A DNA stretch of 64,000 nt from Nitratireductor arenosus (GCF_009742725.1 NZ_WPHG01000002.1:806001-870000), one strand, 5' to 3'. Positions 1 through 8,136 are shown, numbered from the stretch's first letter. A program made the numbers and translations. Notes: generated by a model from the sequence alone, not told the origin.

Positions 1-246
1 GTGCTTTTGCTCGACGAGCCGACGGAGGGGCTGATGCCGTCGATGATCGCGCGCATCCGCGAAACGGTGACGCGGCTGCGCGAACAGGGCGTGTCGACGA
101 TCCTGGTCGAACAGCGCGTCGATGCGGTGCTGCCGGTCGCCGACCGGGTCGCCTTCATCGAAAACGGCGTCAACCGCGACGTGGTCGACGTCGACCGGCT
201 GCGCGCCGAGCCGGAACTGGTGCGCCATTATGTCGGTCTGGGATAG
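1..246 (+). CDS. ABC transporter ATP-binding protein, LivF-like, C-terminal part (cut by window start)
   Basis: The frame is open from base 1 and ends at a TAG, so only the last 81 residues are present. It starts at the Walker B segment (LLLDEPTEGL), followed by a switch-like ILVEQ motif and a short C-terminal helical end. This is the pattern of the LivF/UrtE class of ATPases in branched-chain amino acid, amide or urea importers, which energise uptake from the cytoplasmic face. The Walker A and signature motifs lie outside the window, so the substrate is unknown. It converges on the nicotinamidase gene with a gap of about 20 bases and appears to be the last gene of its operon. Family call is good; subtype is tentative. 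Confidence 0.8.
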   Translation: MLLLDEPTEGLMPSMIARIRETVTRLREQGVSTILVEQRVDAVLPVADRVAFIENGVNRDVVDVDRLRAEPELVRHYVGLG

Positions 247-267
247 GGAGCGGCCGCTGAAACCGGT

Positions 268-867
268 TCAGACCAGGCGCACCCCGGCCTCCTTCATCAT
301 GCCGGTCATCGCCGCCAGCGAGCCGCCGAGATCGATCGCCCGGCAGGCTTCCATCACGACTTTGACCGAAAACCCTTCCTGGACCGCGTCGAGCGCGGAA
401 TAGGCGACGCAGAAATCGGTCGCCAGCCCGACCATGGTCAGATCGGCGATGTTGCGCTCGCGCAGATAGCCGGCAAGCCCGGTCGGCGTTTCGTGATCGT
501 TTTCGAAAAACGCCGAATAGCTGTCGATCTCGCGGCGAAATCCCTTGCGCACGACGAGCTCGGCCTTGGTCCAGTCGAGCCCGGCGTGAAACGCGGCGCC
601 GGCGCTGCCCTGCAGGCAATGGTCCGGCCACAAGGTCTGCTCGCCATAGGGCATGTCCACCGTTTCGAAGGGCGCCTTGCCGGCGTGCTCGGCGGCGAAG
701 CTGGAATGGCGCGGCGGATGCCAGTCCTGGGTCATGATGACGTGATCGAAGCTTTCGATCAGCCGGTTGACCACCGGCACGATCTCGTCGCCGCCGGTAA
801 CGGCGAGCGCGCCGCCGGGGCAGAAATCGTTTTGCAGATCGATCACGAGCAGGGCTTTGTCGGCCAT
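268..867 (-). CDS. pncA: Nicotinamidase / pyrazinamidase
   Basis: A 199-residue isochorismatase-fold amidase that deamidates nicotinamide to nicotinate in the cytoplasm (NAD salvage). The catalytic triad is visible as Asp10 (VIDLQNDF), Lys108 (VVRKGF) and Cys153 (ATDFCVAYSA). Metal ligands fit Asp48 and His50 (TQDWH) and His83 (PDHC). Length is normal for bacterial PncA. It is transcribed away from the molybdenum hydroxylase operon, and the two share a 173-base intergenic region. Because its product nicotinate is a plausible substrate of that operon, it may act as a feeder enzyme as well as in salvage; that link is inferred from position. Confidence 0.95.
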   Translation of the reverse strand: MADKALLVIDLQNDFCPGGALAVTGGDEIVPVVNRLIESFDHVIMTQDWHPPRHSSFAAEHAGKAPFETVDMPYGEQTLWPDHCLQGSAGAAFHAGLDWTKAELVVRKGFRREIDSYSAFFENDHETPTGLAGYLRERNIADLTMVGLATDFCVAYSALDAVQEGFSVKVVMEACRAIDLGGSLAAMTGMMKEAGVRLV

Positions 868-943
868 TTGTGTCCTCTTGCGGCTGGGCTGGAGCGGCGC
901 GCGGCAGGCGCGACCGGCGCCATGGTGACCGTAGCGGCCGGCT

Positions 944-971
944 TTGACAAGTCACGGCGGACTGATATCAT
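944..971 (+). promoter_or_regulatory. Candidate sigma-70 promoter for the hydroxylase operon
   Basis: TTGACA at 944-949 matches the consensus -35 exactly. It is followed by a 16-base spacer and TATCAT at 966-971, one base from the consensus -10. Transcription would start near 979 and read into the TTG-started FAD subunit gene at 1041. The -10 overlaps a dyad at 968-985, as expected for repression. Confidence 0.65.
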
Positions 972-985
972 TTGCATACGAATGA
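968..985. promoter_or_regulatory. Candidate MarR-family operator
   Basis: TCATTTGCATACGAATGA is an imperfect palindrome with seven of nine base pairs matching. MarR dimers usually bind dyads of about this size. It overlaps the -10 element of the operon promoter, so binding would block transcription. The operon's last gene encodes a MarR protein, which suggests autoregulation. Inference; not tested. Confidence 0.5.
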
Positions 986-1040
986 ATTTGCCGCGCCGGA
1001 AACGCCTGTTCGAAACCGGCGGCTATGAGGGAAAACCCCG

Positions 1041-1898
1041 TTGGCAAACTACGCCCGACCGCAGACGCTGGAGGAGGCTCTCGATCTGCTCGCAAAGGGG
1101 CGGTGGCGGGTCCTGGCCGGCGGCACCGATTTCTATCCCGGGCAGGGCGCGCGCCCGATCCGCGAAAACATTCTCGACATCAACCGGCTCGACGACCTGC
1201 GCGGTATCGCCCGGACGGACGACGCCTATGTCGTGGGCGCCCGCACCACATGGTCCGAGCTGATCGCCCACGATCTGCCGCCTTCCTTCGACGCGCTGAA
1301 AGCGGCCGCGCGCGAGGTCGGCTCGGTCCAGATCCAGAACGCGGCCACGGTGGCCGGCAATCTGTGCAACGCTTCGCCGGCCGCCGACGGCGTGCCGCCA
1401 CTGCTGGTGCTCGACGCCAGTGTGGAAATTGCCGCCCGGGCCGGCCGGCGCCGGGTGCCGCTCGACGCCTTCGTGCGCGGCAATCGCGAGACCGCGCTGG
1501 CGCCGGACGAAATGGTGGTCGCCCTTGTCGTGCCAAGGGCCGCAACAGCCGGAAGCAGCGGTTTCGTCAAGCTCGGGGCGCGGCGTTATCTGGTGATCTC
1601 GATCGCGATGGCGGCCGCGCGCGTCGCGTTGGCCGAAGACGGCACGATCGGCGAGATCGCGCTGGCGCTCGGCGCCTGCTCGCCCGTCGCCCGGCGCATG
1701 ACGACGCTTGAAAAGGCGCTGCGCGGCCGCCGCCCGGACGCAGCGCTCGCCTTCGGCCCCGACCAGCTTGTCGAATTGTCGCCGATCGACGACGTCCGCG
1801 CCAGCGCCGCCTATCGGCGCGAAGCGGCCGCCGAGATCCTGCGCCGTGCAATCCGGCAGGCCTGCGACGATGGCGCGGGCAAGGAGAAGGCAGCGTGA
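1041..1898 (+). CDS. Molybdenum hydroxylase FAD-binding subunit (CoxM/XdhB type)
   Basis: A 285-residue medium subunit of the xanthine dehydrogenase family, carrying FAD between the Fe-S clusters and the electron acceptor. The first flavin-binding loop is AGGTDFYP near residues 26-33 and the second is TVAGNLCNASPAAD near 104-117. The C-terminal CO-dehydrogenase flavoprotein domain follows. The start is TTG at 1041, preceded by a GAGGGAAA ribosome binding site at about 1026-1033. Its stop overlaps the next start in GTGA, so the two subunits are translationally coupled. Family and role in the complex are clear; the heteroaromatic substrate is not determined by sequence. Confidence 0.9.
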   Translation: MANYARPQTLEEALDLLAKGRWRVLAGGTDFYPGQGARPIRENILDINRLDDLRGIARTDDAYVVGARTTWSELIAHDLPPSFDALKAAAREVGSVQIQNAATVAGNLCNASPAADGVPPLLVLDASVEIAARAGRRRVPLDAFVRGNRETALAPDEMVVALVVPRAATAGSSGFVKLGARRYLVISIAMAAARVALAEDGTIGEIALALGACSPVARRMTTLEKALRGRRPDAALAFGPDQLVELSPIDDVRASAAYRREAAAEILRRAIRQACDDGAGKEKAA

Positions 1899-4654
1899 GC
1901 CCGGTGTGCGAAACGATCGGCTTTACCCTCAACGGCGCGCCGGTTTCAGCCGACGTCTCGCCGGTGGCCAGGCTTTCCGCCGTGCTGCGCGACGAACTCG
2001 GCGCGACAGGCACCAAGCTCGGCTGCGACGCCGGCGATTGCGGCGCCTGCACGGTGCTTGTCGACGGCGAGGCGGTCTGCGCCTGCCTGATGCCGGCCGC
2101 GACCGCCGCGGGCCGGCGCGTCACCACGGTGGAAGGGCTCGCCAACGGCCGGCTGTCGGCCTTGCAGGCCTCGTTCCTGCGTCACGGCGCGGCCCAGTGC
2201 GGTATCTGCACGCCGGGCTTTCTGGTCGCCGCGACCGCGCTCCTGGACCGCAATCCCGCCCCGAGCGAGGAAGACGTGCGCGATGCGCTCGGCGGCGTGT
2301 TGTGCCGCTGCACCGGCTACCGCAAGATCATCGCCGCCGTGATGGGCGCCGGTCTGCCCGAAACCGGTCGCGAGAGCCCGCCGCCCGAAACCGGTCGCGC
2401 GGTCGGCGCGGCGGTCATACGCCTCGACGGGGTGGCCAAGGTGACGGGCACCGACAGGTTCGGCGCCGACGAACGACCGGCCGACGCGCTGTCGGTGCTG
2501 GTGATCCGCTCGCCGCACTGGCATGCAAGATTCCGCTTTGGCGATCTGAAGCGCTTCGTGGCCGAACGGCCGGGCCTCGCCGCCGTTTTCACCGCCGCCG
2601 ACATTCCCGGTCGCAACCGCTTCGGCGTCATCGGCCCGTTTGCCGACCAGCCGGCGCTGGCCGAGGGCACCGCGCGGTTTCGCGGCGAGGCGGTGGCGCT
2701 GGTCGCCGGCGAGCCGGCGACGATCGCGACCCTCGACCCGGCCGAATTTCCGGTCGACTGGCACGAACTGCCGCATGTGCTCGACCCGGCCGAAGCCGTC
2801 GCGAAAGGAGCCGGACGCGTGCACGATGATCGTCCGGGCAATATCCTGACGCAGGGCCTGGTCGTACGCGGCGATGCCGAGGCCGCGATCGCGGCCGCGG
2901 CGGTGTCGGTCTCGGGCACGATCGAGACCGCCTATGTCGAGCACGCCTATATCGAGCCGGAAGCGGGCTATGCGCTGCTTGACGGCGACACGCTGGTCGT
3001 CAGGGCGTGCACGCAGGCGCCCTATATGGACCGCGACGACACCGCCGCCGTGCTCGGCCTGCCGCCGGACAAGGTGCGTATCGTGCCGGCGGCGACCGGC
3101 GGCGGGTTCGGTTCCAAGCTCGACGTCTCGCTGCAGCCGCTGGTCGGGCTGGTGGCGCTGAAGACCGGGCGGCCGGCAGTGCTTGCCTATACGCGCGCCG
3201 ACTCGATGGCCTCGACCACCAAGCGCCACCCCGCCTCAATGCGCGCCACGCTGGCCGCCAATGCCGACGGACGCATCGCCGGGCTGGCGTTTGCCGGCGA
3301 TTTCAACACCGGCGCCTATGCGAGCTGGGGGCCGACGGTCGCCAACCGCGTGCCGGTGCATGCCTGCGGGCCCTATCTGACGCCCAATTATCGCGCCAGC
3401 GCGCGGGCGATCCACACCAACGGCCCGGTCGCCGGCGCGTTTCGCGGCTTCGGCGTGCCGCAGGCCACCATCATGCTGGAAACGCTCTACGACGCGCTCG
3501 CCGCGAAACTCGGCATCGACCGGCTGGAGCTGCGACGCCGCAACGCGCTCGCCGACGGCGACAGGACCGCGACCGGGCAGGTGCTGGCGTCCGGCGTCGG
3601 CATCGGCGCCTGCCTGGCCGCGCTCGAACCGCATTGGCGGCGCGCGCTGGCCGACGCCGAAACCGCCAACGCGGCGGCCGGCGACGGTCCGGTGCGGCGC
3701 GGCGTCGGCATCGCGTCGTGCTGGTATGGCTGCGGCAACACCTCGTTGCCCAACCCCTCCACGATCCGGGTCGGCATATCGGCCGCCGGCCTTGTTGTGC
3801 TGCATCAGGGCGCGGTCGATATCGGCCAGGGCTCCAACACGGTGATCGCCCAGATCTGCGCCGACGCCGCCGGCCTGCCGCTGGCCGCCTTCAGCCTCGT
3901 CGACGGCGATACCGGGAAGACGCCCGACGCCGGCAAGACCTCGGCCTCGCGCCAGACCTATGTCAGCGGCAAGGCGGCCGAAAAGGCCGGCCGTGCCCTG
4001 CGCGAAAAAATCCTGCGTTATGCCAATGTCTCGCCCGGCGCGGCCGTGGACCTCGACGCCGGCCTGCTCGTCGTGCGCGAGGGCGAGGCGCGCCGGCAAA
4101 TCGCGCTCGACACGCTGCCGCTCGATGCGCGCGGCTACGTGTTTTCGGCCGAGGAGAGCTACGACCCGCCGACGACGGCGCTCGACGAAAACGGGCAGGG
4201 CGTGCCCTACGCCGTCTACGGCTACGGCGCGCAGATCGTCGAACTCGCGGTCGACCGCAGCCTCGGCACGGTCGCGCTTTTGAAAATCACCGCCGCGCAC
4301 GATGTCGGCCGCGCCATCAACCCGCAACTGGCCGAAGGCCAGATCGAGGGCGGCATCGCGCAGGGGATCGGCATGGCGCTGATGGAGGATTACGTGCCCG
4401 GCCGCACGGAAAACCTGCACGACTATCTGATCCCGACTATCGGCGACGTGCCGCCGATCGAGACCATTCTGGTCGAAATCGCCGACCCGGAAGGCCCGTT
4501 CGGCGCCAAGGGGCTGGGCGAGCACGTGCTGATCCCGACCGCGCCGGCGATCCTGAACGCAATCCGCGACGCCACCGGCGTTTTGGTGGACAGGCTGCCG
4601 GCGACGCCGAGCCGGGTTCTGGCCGCGATCCACGCGGCGGAGGCGGGGCGATGA
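1895..4654 (+). CDS. Molybdenum hydroxylase, fused [2Fe-2S] and molybdopterin-binding subunit
   Basis: This 919-residue protein joins two subunits that are separate in CoxS/CoxL-type enzymes. Residues about 1-160 form the small Fe-S subunit: Cys44, 49, 52 and 64 for the plant-ferredoxin cluster, then Cys102, 105, 137 and 139 for the second cluster. Residues about 170-919 are the molybdopterin large subunit, with the catalytic base expected at Glu876 in AKGLGE. With the preceding FAD subunit it forms a complete hydroxylase that inserts water-derived oxygen into N-heteroaromatic rings. The junction carries an in-frame sequence duplication. It overlaps the next gene in ATGA. Nicotinate hydroxylation fits the neighbours, but purines or other azaarenes remain possible. 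Confidence 0.9.
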   Translation: MSPVCETIGFTLNGAPVSADVSPVARLSAVLRDELGATGTKLGCDAGDCGACTVLVDGEAVCACLMPAATAAGRRVTTVEGLANGRLSALQASFLRHGAAQCGICTPGFLVAATALLDRNPAPSEEDVRDALGGVLCRCTGYRKIIAAVMGAGLPETGRESPPPETGRAVGAAVIRLDGVAKVTGTDRFGADERPADALSVLVIRSPHWHARFRFGDLKRFVAERPGLAAVFTAADIPGRNRFGVIGPFADQPALAEGTARFRGEAVALVAGEPATIATLDPAEFPVDWHELPHVLDPAEAVAKGAGRVHDDRPGNILTQGLVVRGDAEAAIAAAAVSVSGTIETAYVEHAYIEPEAGYALLDGDTLVVRACTQAPYMDRDDTAAVLGLPPDKVRIVPAATGGGFGSKLDVSLQPLVGLVALKTGRPAVLAYTRADSMASTTKRHPASMRATLAANADGRIAGLAFAGDFNTGAYASWGPTVANRVPVHACGPYLTPNYRASARAIHTNGPVAGAFRGFGVPQATIMLETLYDALAAKLGIDRLELRRRNALADGDRTATGQVLASGVGIGACLAALEPHWRRALADAETANAAAGDGPVRRGVGIASCWYGCGNTSLPNPSTIRVGISAAGLVVLHQGAVDIGQGSNTVIAQICADAAGLPLAAFSLVDGDTGKTPDAGKTSASRQTYVSGKAAEKAGRALREKILRYANVSPGAAVDLDAGLLVVREGEARRQIALDTLPLDARGYVFSAEESYDPPTTALDENGQGVPYAVYGYGAQIVELAVDRSLGTVALLKITAAHDVGRAINPQLAEGQIEGGIAQGIGMALMEDYVPGRTENLHDYLIPTIGDVPPIETILVEIADPEGPFGAKGLGEHVLIPTAPAILNAIRDATGVLVDRLPATPSRVLAAIHAAEAGR
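2356..2399 (+). repeat. In-frame 17-bp direct repeat in the domain linker
   Basis: GCCCGAAACCGGTCGCG occurs at 2356-2372 and again at 2383-2399. The offset is 27 bases, or nine codons, and encodes PETGR twice. It lies exactly between the [2Fe-2S] domain and the molybdopterin domain, so it looks like a small linker expansion at the fusion joint. Confidence 0.85.
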
Positions 4655-6180
4655 GCGAATTGTCGGAACGGTTCGAACCGTCGCCCGAAAGGCCCGATGC
4701 CAGCGGCGAAAAAATCCGCTGCGATGCCTGTCCGGTGATGTGCTACATCGCCGACGGGCGCACCGGCGCCTGCGACCGCTACGGCAATGTCGGCGGCAAG
4801 ATCGTGCGCACCGATCCGCTGACCATCCTGCACCACGCCGCCGAGGAGGGCACGCCGCTGGTGCCGTTCCTCGACCCGGAGGAGCCCTGGGACGGCGAAC
4901 TGGTCAACACCGGCCGCCGCTTCGTCTCCGCGATCGGCGCCGGCACCACCTATCCCGACTACAAACCCGCCCCCTTCATCGTCAGCCAGGAGGTCGAGGG
5001 TGTCGATCTGGTGACCGTGGTGACGGAAGGGATTTTTTCCTATTGCGGGGTCAAGGTAAAGATCGACACCGACCGCCATATCGGGCCCGAGACGGCGACG
5101 GTGCGGGCGAAGGGCGAGCCGGTCGGCCACGTCACGACCGCCGAATACGGTTCGCAGATGCTCTCGCTCGGCGGGGTGCGCCACTTGACTGGCGGCTCCA
5201 AGGCCGAGGGACGGGTGACCTGCGACACGCTGTTGGCGCTGTGCAACCGCCAGCCGGTCGAACTGACGATCGACGACGGCGCGACGCTGGTTGTGGAGGC
5301 CGGCAAGGCGCCGGTGATCGACGGCCGCCAGGAACAGCGCATGCGGGTCGGCTGCGGTTCGGCGACGATCGGCATGTTCGCCAGCCAGTGGCGCGACCTG
5401 GTCGACGAGGTGGTGGTGGTCGACGACCACATCACCGGCGTGGTGTCGGAACACCAGGCCGGCAAGGTGCTTGGCTGGCCCGACACCGGCATCAAGATCA
5501 TCGGCCGACGCTCCACGCCCGGCCGCTATTTCAAAGTCTCCGAACCCGGCCTCGGCTGGGGCGGCACCACCATCGCCGACCCGCTGGAGATTCTCGGCCC
5601 CTTCAACGCCAGGAAGGGCGCCCGGCCCGGCCTGTCGCTCTTGATGGTGTCGACGACCGGCGAGCAATTCGCCTATTATGAGCTCGACCAGCACTTAAAG
5701 CCGGTAACGAAGCCTTTTCCAGATCGATTGAAGAAATCCGTCGATCTTATTGAAGACAATTGCGAACCGGCTTTATGTACCGTGCTGTTCATGGGCGGTG
5801 CCGGCGGGTCGCTCCGCGCCGGCGTGACAGAAAACCCGGTCAATCTCACCCGCTCGGTCCAGGGCCTGAACACCTATGTCACCTGTGGCGGCGCGCCGGT
5901 CTATGTCTGGCCGGGCGGCGGCATCACCATCATGGTCGACGTCACCCGCATGCCGCAAAACGCCTTCGGCTACGTGCCGACGCCGGCGCTGGTGGCGCCG
6001 GTCGAATTCACCCTGCGCCGCGACGACTATATCCGGCTCGGCGGTTACGCCGACGAGATCCGTTCGGTCGATGACATTTTGGCGCGCGGCGGCGCGTATC
6101 ACAATCCGCGCCGGGATACACCCGCGCCGCGCGGCAATCCCTGGCCGCCGCTCCGCCAGCGGCGGCGGGAACGGCGATGA
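4651..6180 (+). CDS. 6-hydroxynicotinate reductase homologue
   Basis: A 509-residue protein resembling 6-hydroxynicotinate reductase, the Fe-S enzyme that in anaerobic clostridial nicotinate fermentation reduces 6-hydroxynicotinate to 1,4,5,6-tetrahydro-6-oxonicotinate. The N-terminus has a compact cysteine cluster, Cys24, 27, 31 and 41 (CDACPVMC then GAC), suited to an Fe-S centre. Glycine-rich segments follow (FMGGAGGSLRAG, VWPGGGITIMV). The C-terminus ends in an Arg-rich tail. It overlaps both neighbours by ATGA. About 33 codons near 5690-5790 use AT-rich codons, including two TTA, unlike the rest of the gene. Assignment rests on recognised family resemblance; the substrate could be a related oxidised heteroaromatic. 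Confidence 0.8.
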   Translation: MSELSERFEPSPERPDASGEKIRCDACPVMCYIADGRTGACDRYGNVGGKIVRTDPLTILHHAAEEGTPLVPFLDPEEPWDGELVNTGRRFVSAIGAGTTYPDYKPAPFIVSQEVEGVDLVTVVTEGIFSYCGVKVKIDTDRHIGPETATVRAKGEPVGHVTTAEYGSQMLSLGGVRHLTGGSKAEGRVTCDTLLALCNRQPVELTIDDGATLVVEAGKAPVIDGRQEQRMRVGCGSATIGMFASQWRDLVDEVVVVDDHITGVVSEHQAGKVLGWPDTGIKIIGRRSTPGRYFKVSEPGLGWGGTTIADPLEILGPFNARKGARPGLSLLMVSTTGEQFAYYELDQHLKPVTKPFPDRLKKSVDLIEDNCEPALCTVLFMGGAGGSLRAGVTENPVNLTRSVQGLNTYVTCGGAPVYVWPGGGITIMVDVTRMPQNAFGYVPTPALVAPVEFTLRRDDYIRLGGYADEIRSVDDILARGGAYHNPRRDTPAPRGNPWPPLRQRRRERR

Positions 6181-7055
6181 GCGGGCCGCGGATCGCTTGG
6201 CTGCCGGACGGGCGGCGCCTGCACATGCAGCACGGCCCGATCGACCTGATCGTCGAGGCGTTCGGCGCGCCGGCCGAGCGCGCGGCCGGCTACCGGCAGG
6301 CGGCGGCCCGCTTTTCCACCGTGCTCGACGAGCTGGCCGGCGAGCTCGGCGCCCTGCGCGCGCCGTCGACAAACACCCCGCGCCATTTTGCCGGCGCCAC
6401 CGCGCGCCGGATGGAGCAGGCGGCGTGCCCGCATGCCGGCCGTTTCGTCACCCCGATGGCCGCCGTCGCCGGCGCGGTCGCTGACGAGGTGCTGGCCGCG
6501 CTGGTGACCGGGCGCGAACTGGAGCGGGCCTATGTCAACAATGGCGGCGACAGCGCCGTCTTCCTTGCGCCCGGGCAAATGATCCGTCTTGCCGTCGCTG
6601 GCACCGGGCACGGTTTTTCCGACCGGGTGACGATCGACGCCGACGATCCGGTGCGCGGGATCGCGACCTCGGGCTGGCGCGGCCGCAGCCATTCGCTGGG
6701 TATCGCCGACGCCGTCACCGTTTTGGCCGCCAACGCGGCCGCAGCCGACGTCGCCGCGACCCTGATCGCCAACGCCGTCGACCTGCCGGGACATCCCGCG
6801 ATCGCGCGCGCGCCGGCCAATACGCTTTCGCCCGACAGCGATCTCGGCGCGCGGCCGGTCACGACCGGCGTCGGCGCGCTCGATGCGGCGGAGATCGACA
6901 CGGCGCTGGCGCGCGGTCTCGCCGCGGCGGAAACCTGCCGCGCGCGCGGCCTGATCGCCGCAGCGGCGCTTTTTCTTTGCGGCGCCTGCCGCCTGTGCGG
7001 CTCCATCGGCACCATGCCTGCCGGGGCCTTTCAAGGAGATTTGCTTGATGCCTGA
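6177..7055 (+). CDS. UPF0280 family protein (ApbE-like fold)
   Basis: A 292-residue member of UPF0280, a family related in fold to the flavin transferase ApbE but with no established reaction. Typical segments are visible: a TPMAAVAGAVADEVL stretch near 94-108, a VNNGGD motif near 120 and a GIATSGW motif near 161. The last third has several cysteines (FLCGACRLCG near 262-271), which could bind a metal or be structural. The start overlaps the reductase stop (ATGA) and the end overlaps the next gene by 8 bases. Constant linkage with the reductase suggests a role in maturing it, for example flavin attachment, or in handling its product. That role is a hypothesis. Confidence 0.82.
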   Translation: MSGPRIAWLPDGRRLHMQHGPIDLIVEAFGAPAERAAGYRQAAARFSTVLDELAGELGALRAPSTNTPRHFAGATARRMEQAACPHAGRFVTPMAAVAGAVADEVLAALVTGRELERAYVNNGGDSAVFLAPGQMIRLAVAGTGHGFSDRVTIDADDPVRGIATSGWRGRSHSLGIADAVTVLAANAAAADVAATLIANAVDLPGHPAIARAPANTLSPDSDLGARPVTTGVGALDAAEIDTALARGLAAAETCRARGLIAAAALFLCGACRLCGSIGTMPAGAFQGDLLDA

Positions 7056-7632
7056 CTTTCCGATCCGCAAGCTGGCGGTGTTTTTCGAGGAGATCGTCCA
7101 CGACGGCGGACCGGTCGCGGCTGCGCCACGCCGGCGCGCGGCGGCGATGGCGCTGGTCAAGAACCCGTTCGCCGGCAAATATGCAGAAGACATCGAAGCG
7201 GCGATGGACGATCTCAAGCCGCTCGGGGCCGAACTGACGGAACGGTTGATCGCCGCGCTCGGCGGCGACGCCGAAAAAATCGACGGCTACGGCAAGGGCG
7301 CGATCGTCGGCACGCAGGGCGAGATCGAGCACGGCGCGCTCTGGCACGTGCCGGGCGGCTATGCGATGCGCGAGCGATTGCCGAAATCAATGGCGATCGT
7401 GCCCTCGGCGATGAAGGTGGCAGGCTTCGGCGCCACGCTCGACATTCCGCTCGGCCACGCCAACGCCGCCTATGTGCGCAGCCATTTCGACGCCATCACC
7501 GTCAGCGCGCCCGACGGGCCGCGCCCCGACGAAATCCTGTTCTGCCTGGCGATGAGCTGCGGCGGGCGCGTCCACGCCCGCGTGGGCGGCCTGGCGGCCG
7601 GGGACGTCACGGGACTGGACGGGTTGAGATGA
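7048..7632 (+). CDS. PF06684 'amino acid synthesis' family protein (DUF1185)
   Basis: A 194-residue protein of PF06684, whose solved members have a chorismate-mutase-like trimeric fold but no proven reaction. Recognisable parts are the N-terminal RKLAVFFEEIVHDGG, the KNPFAG segment near residue 36 and the GKGAIVGTQGEIEHGALWH block near 84-102. ATG at 7048 is preferred over TTG at 7045 because AAGGAG at 7033-7038 is well spaced from it. It sits between UPF0280 and the MarR gene with overlaps on both sides. In this context it may hydrolyse, isomerise or cyclise a pathway intermediate. The family name is historical and should not be read as a function. Confidence 0.82.
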   Translation: MPDFPIRKLAVFFEEIVHDGGPVAAAPRRRAAAMALVKNPFAGKYAEDIEAAMDDLKPLGAELTERLIAALGGDAEKIDGYGKGAIVGTQGEIEHGALWHVPGGYAMRERLPKSMAIVPSAMKVAGFGATLDIPLGHANAAYVRSHFDAITVSAPDGPRPDEILFCLAMSCGGRVHARVGGLAAGDVTGLDGLR

Positions 7633-8087
7633 GCGTCGAGGCGAAGGCCGCGCCGTTCGCCGGACCGGCGGCGGCGGAAAAAGCCTATAGGCTTGAAGAG
7701 CATATCGGTTTCGTGCTGCGCAAGGCCAACCAGCGCCATCTGGCGCTGTTTTCCGCCCGCATCTCCGACCTGACGCCGCCGCAATTCGCCGCGCTCGCCA
7801 GGCTGGAGGAGGTCGGCGAGGCCTCGCAGAACCAGCTCGGCGGCCTGATCGCCATGGACGCGGCGACGATCAAGGGCGTCATCGACCGGCTGAAGGCGCG
7901 CGGGCTGGTCGAGATCGACACGCACAAGGAGGACCGACGCCGGCTGGTCGTGCGGCTGAGTGCCGAGGGGCGTGACACGTTGGCGCGATTGCGGCTGCTT
8001 GCGTTTGCGATCACCGAAGAGACGCTGGCGCCGCTTACCGGGCGTGAGCGCGCCAGCTTGATGCGGCTCTTGGCCAAGATCGGCTAG
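7629..8087 (+). CDS. MarR-family transcriptional regulator
   Basis: A 152-residue winged-helix repressor. The body (LTPPQFAALARLEEVG, then SQNQLGGLIAMDAATIKGVIDRLKARGLVE) is the MarR DNA-binding domain with wing residues DKEDRR-like at HKEDRRRLVV. The wording of this region resembles NicR/BpsR regulators of nicotinate catabolism in proteobacteria, which respond to 6-hydroxynicotinate; this resemblance is from memory and needs alignment. It is the last gene of the operon, overlapping the PF06684 gene in ATGA. The dyad over the operon promoter at 968-985 is the obvious candidate target. Confidence 0.9.
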   Translation: MSVEAKAAPFAGPAAAEKAYRLEEHIGFVLRKANQRHLALFSARISDLTPPQFAALARLEEVGEASQNQLGGLIAMDAATIKGVIDRLKARGLVEIDTHKEDRRRLVVRLSAEGRDTLARLRLLAFAITEETLAPLTGRERASLMRLLAKIG

Positions 8088-8136
8088 CTGTGGGCTTTCG
8101 GGAGATTGCCTATCCGGACCGGACGGGGGAGGCCCG

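Noticed and set aside
3007-4650. Long upstream extension in frame with the reductase gene
   Set aside because: It overlaps the coding region of the Mo subunit, which is intact through its active site. The ATG at 4651 in an ATGA overlap is the real start.
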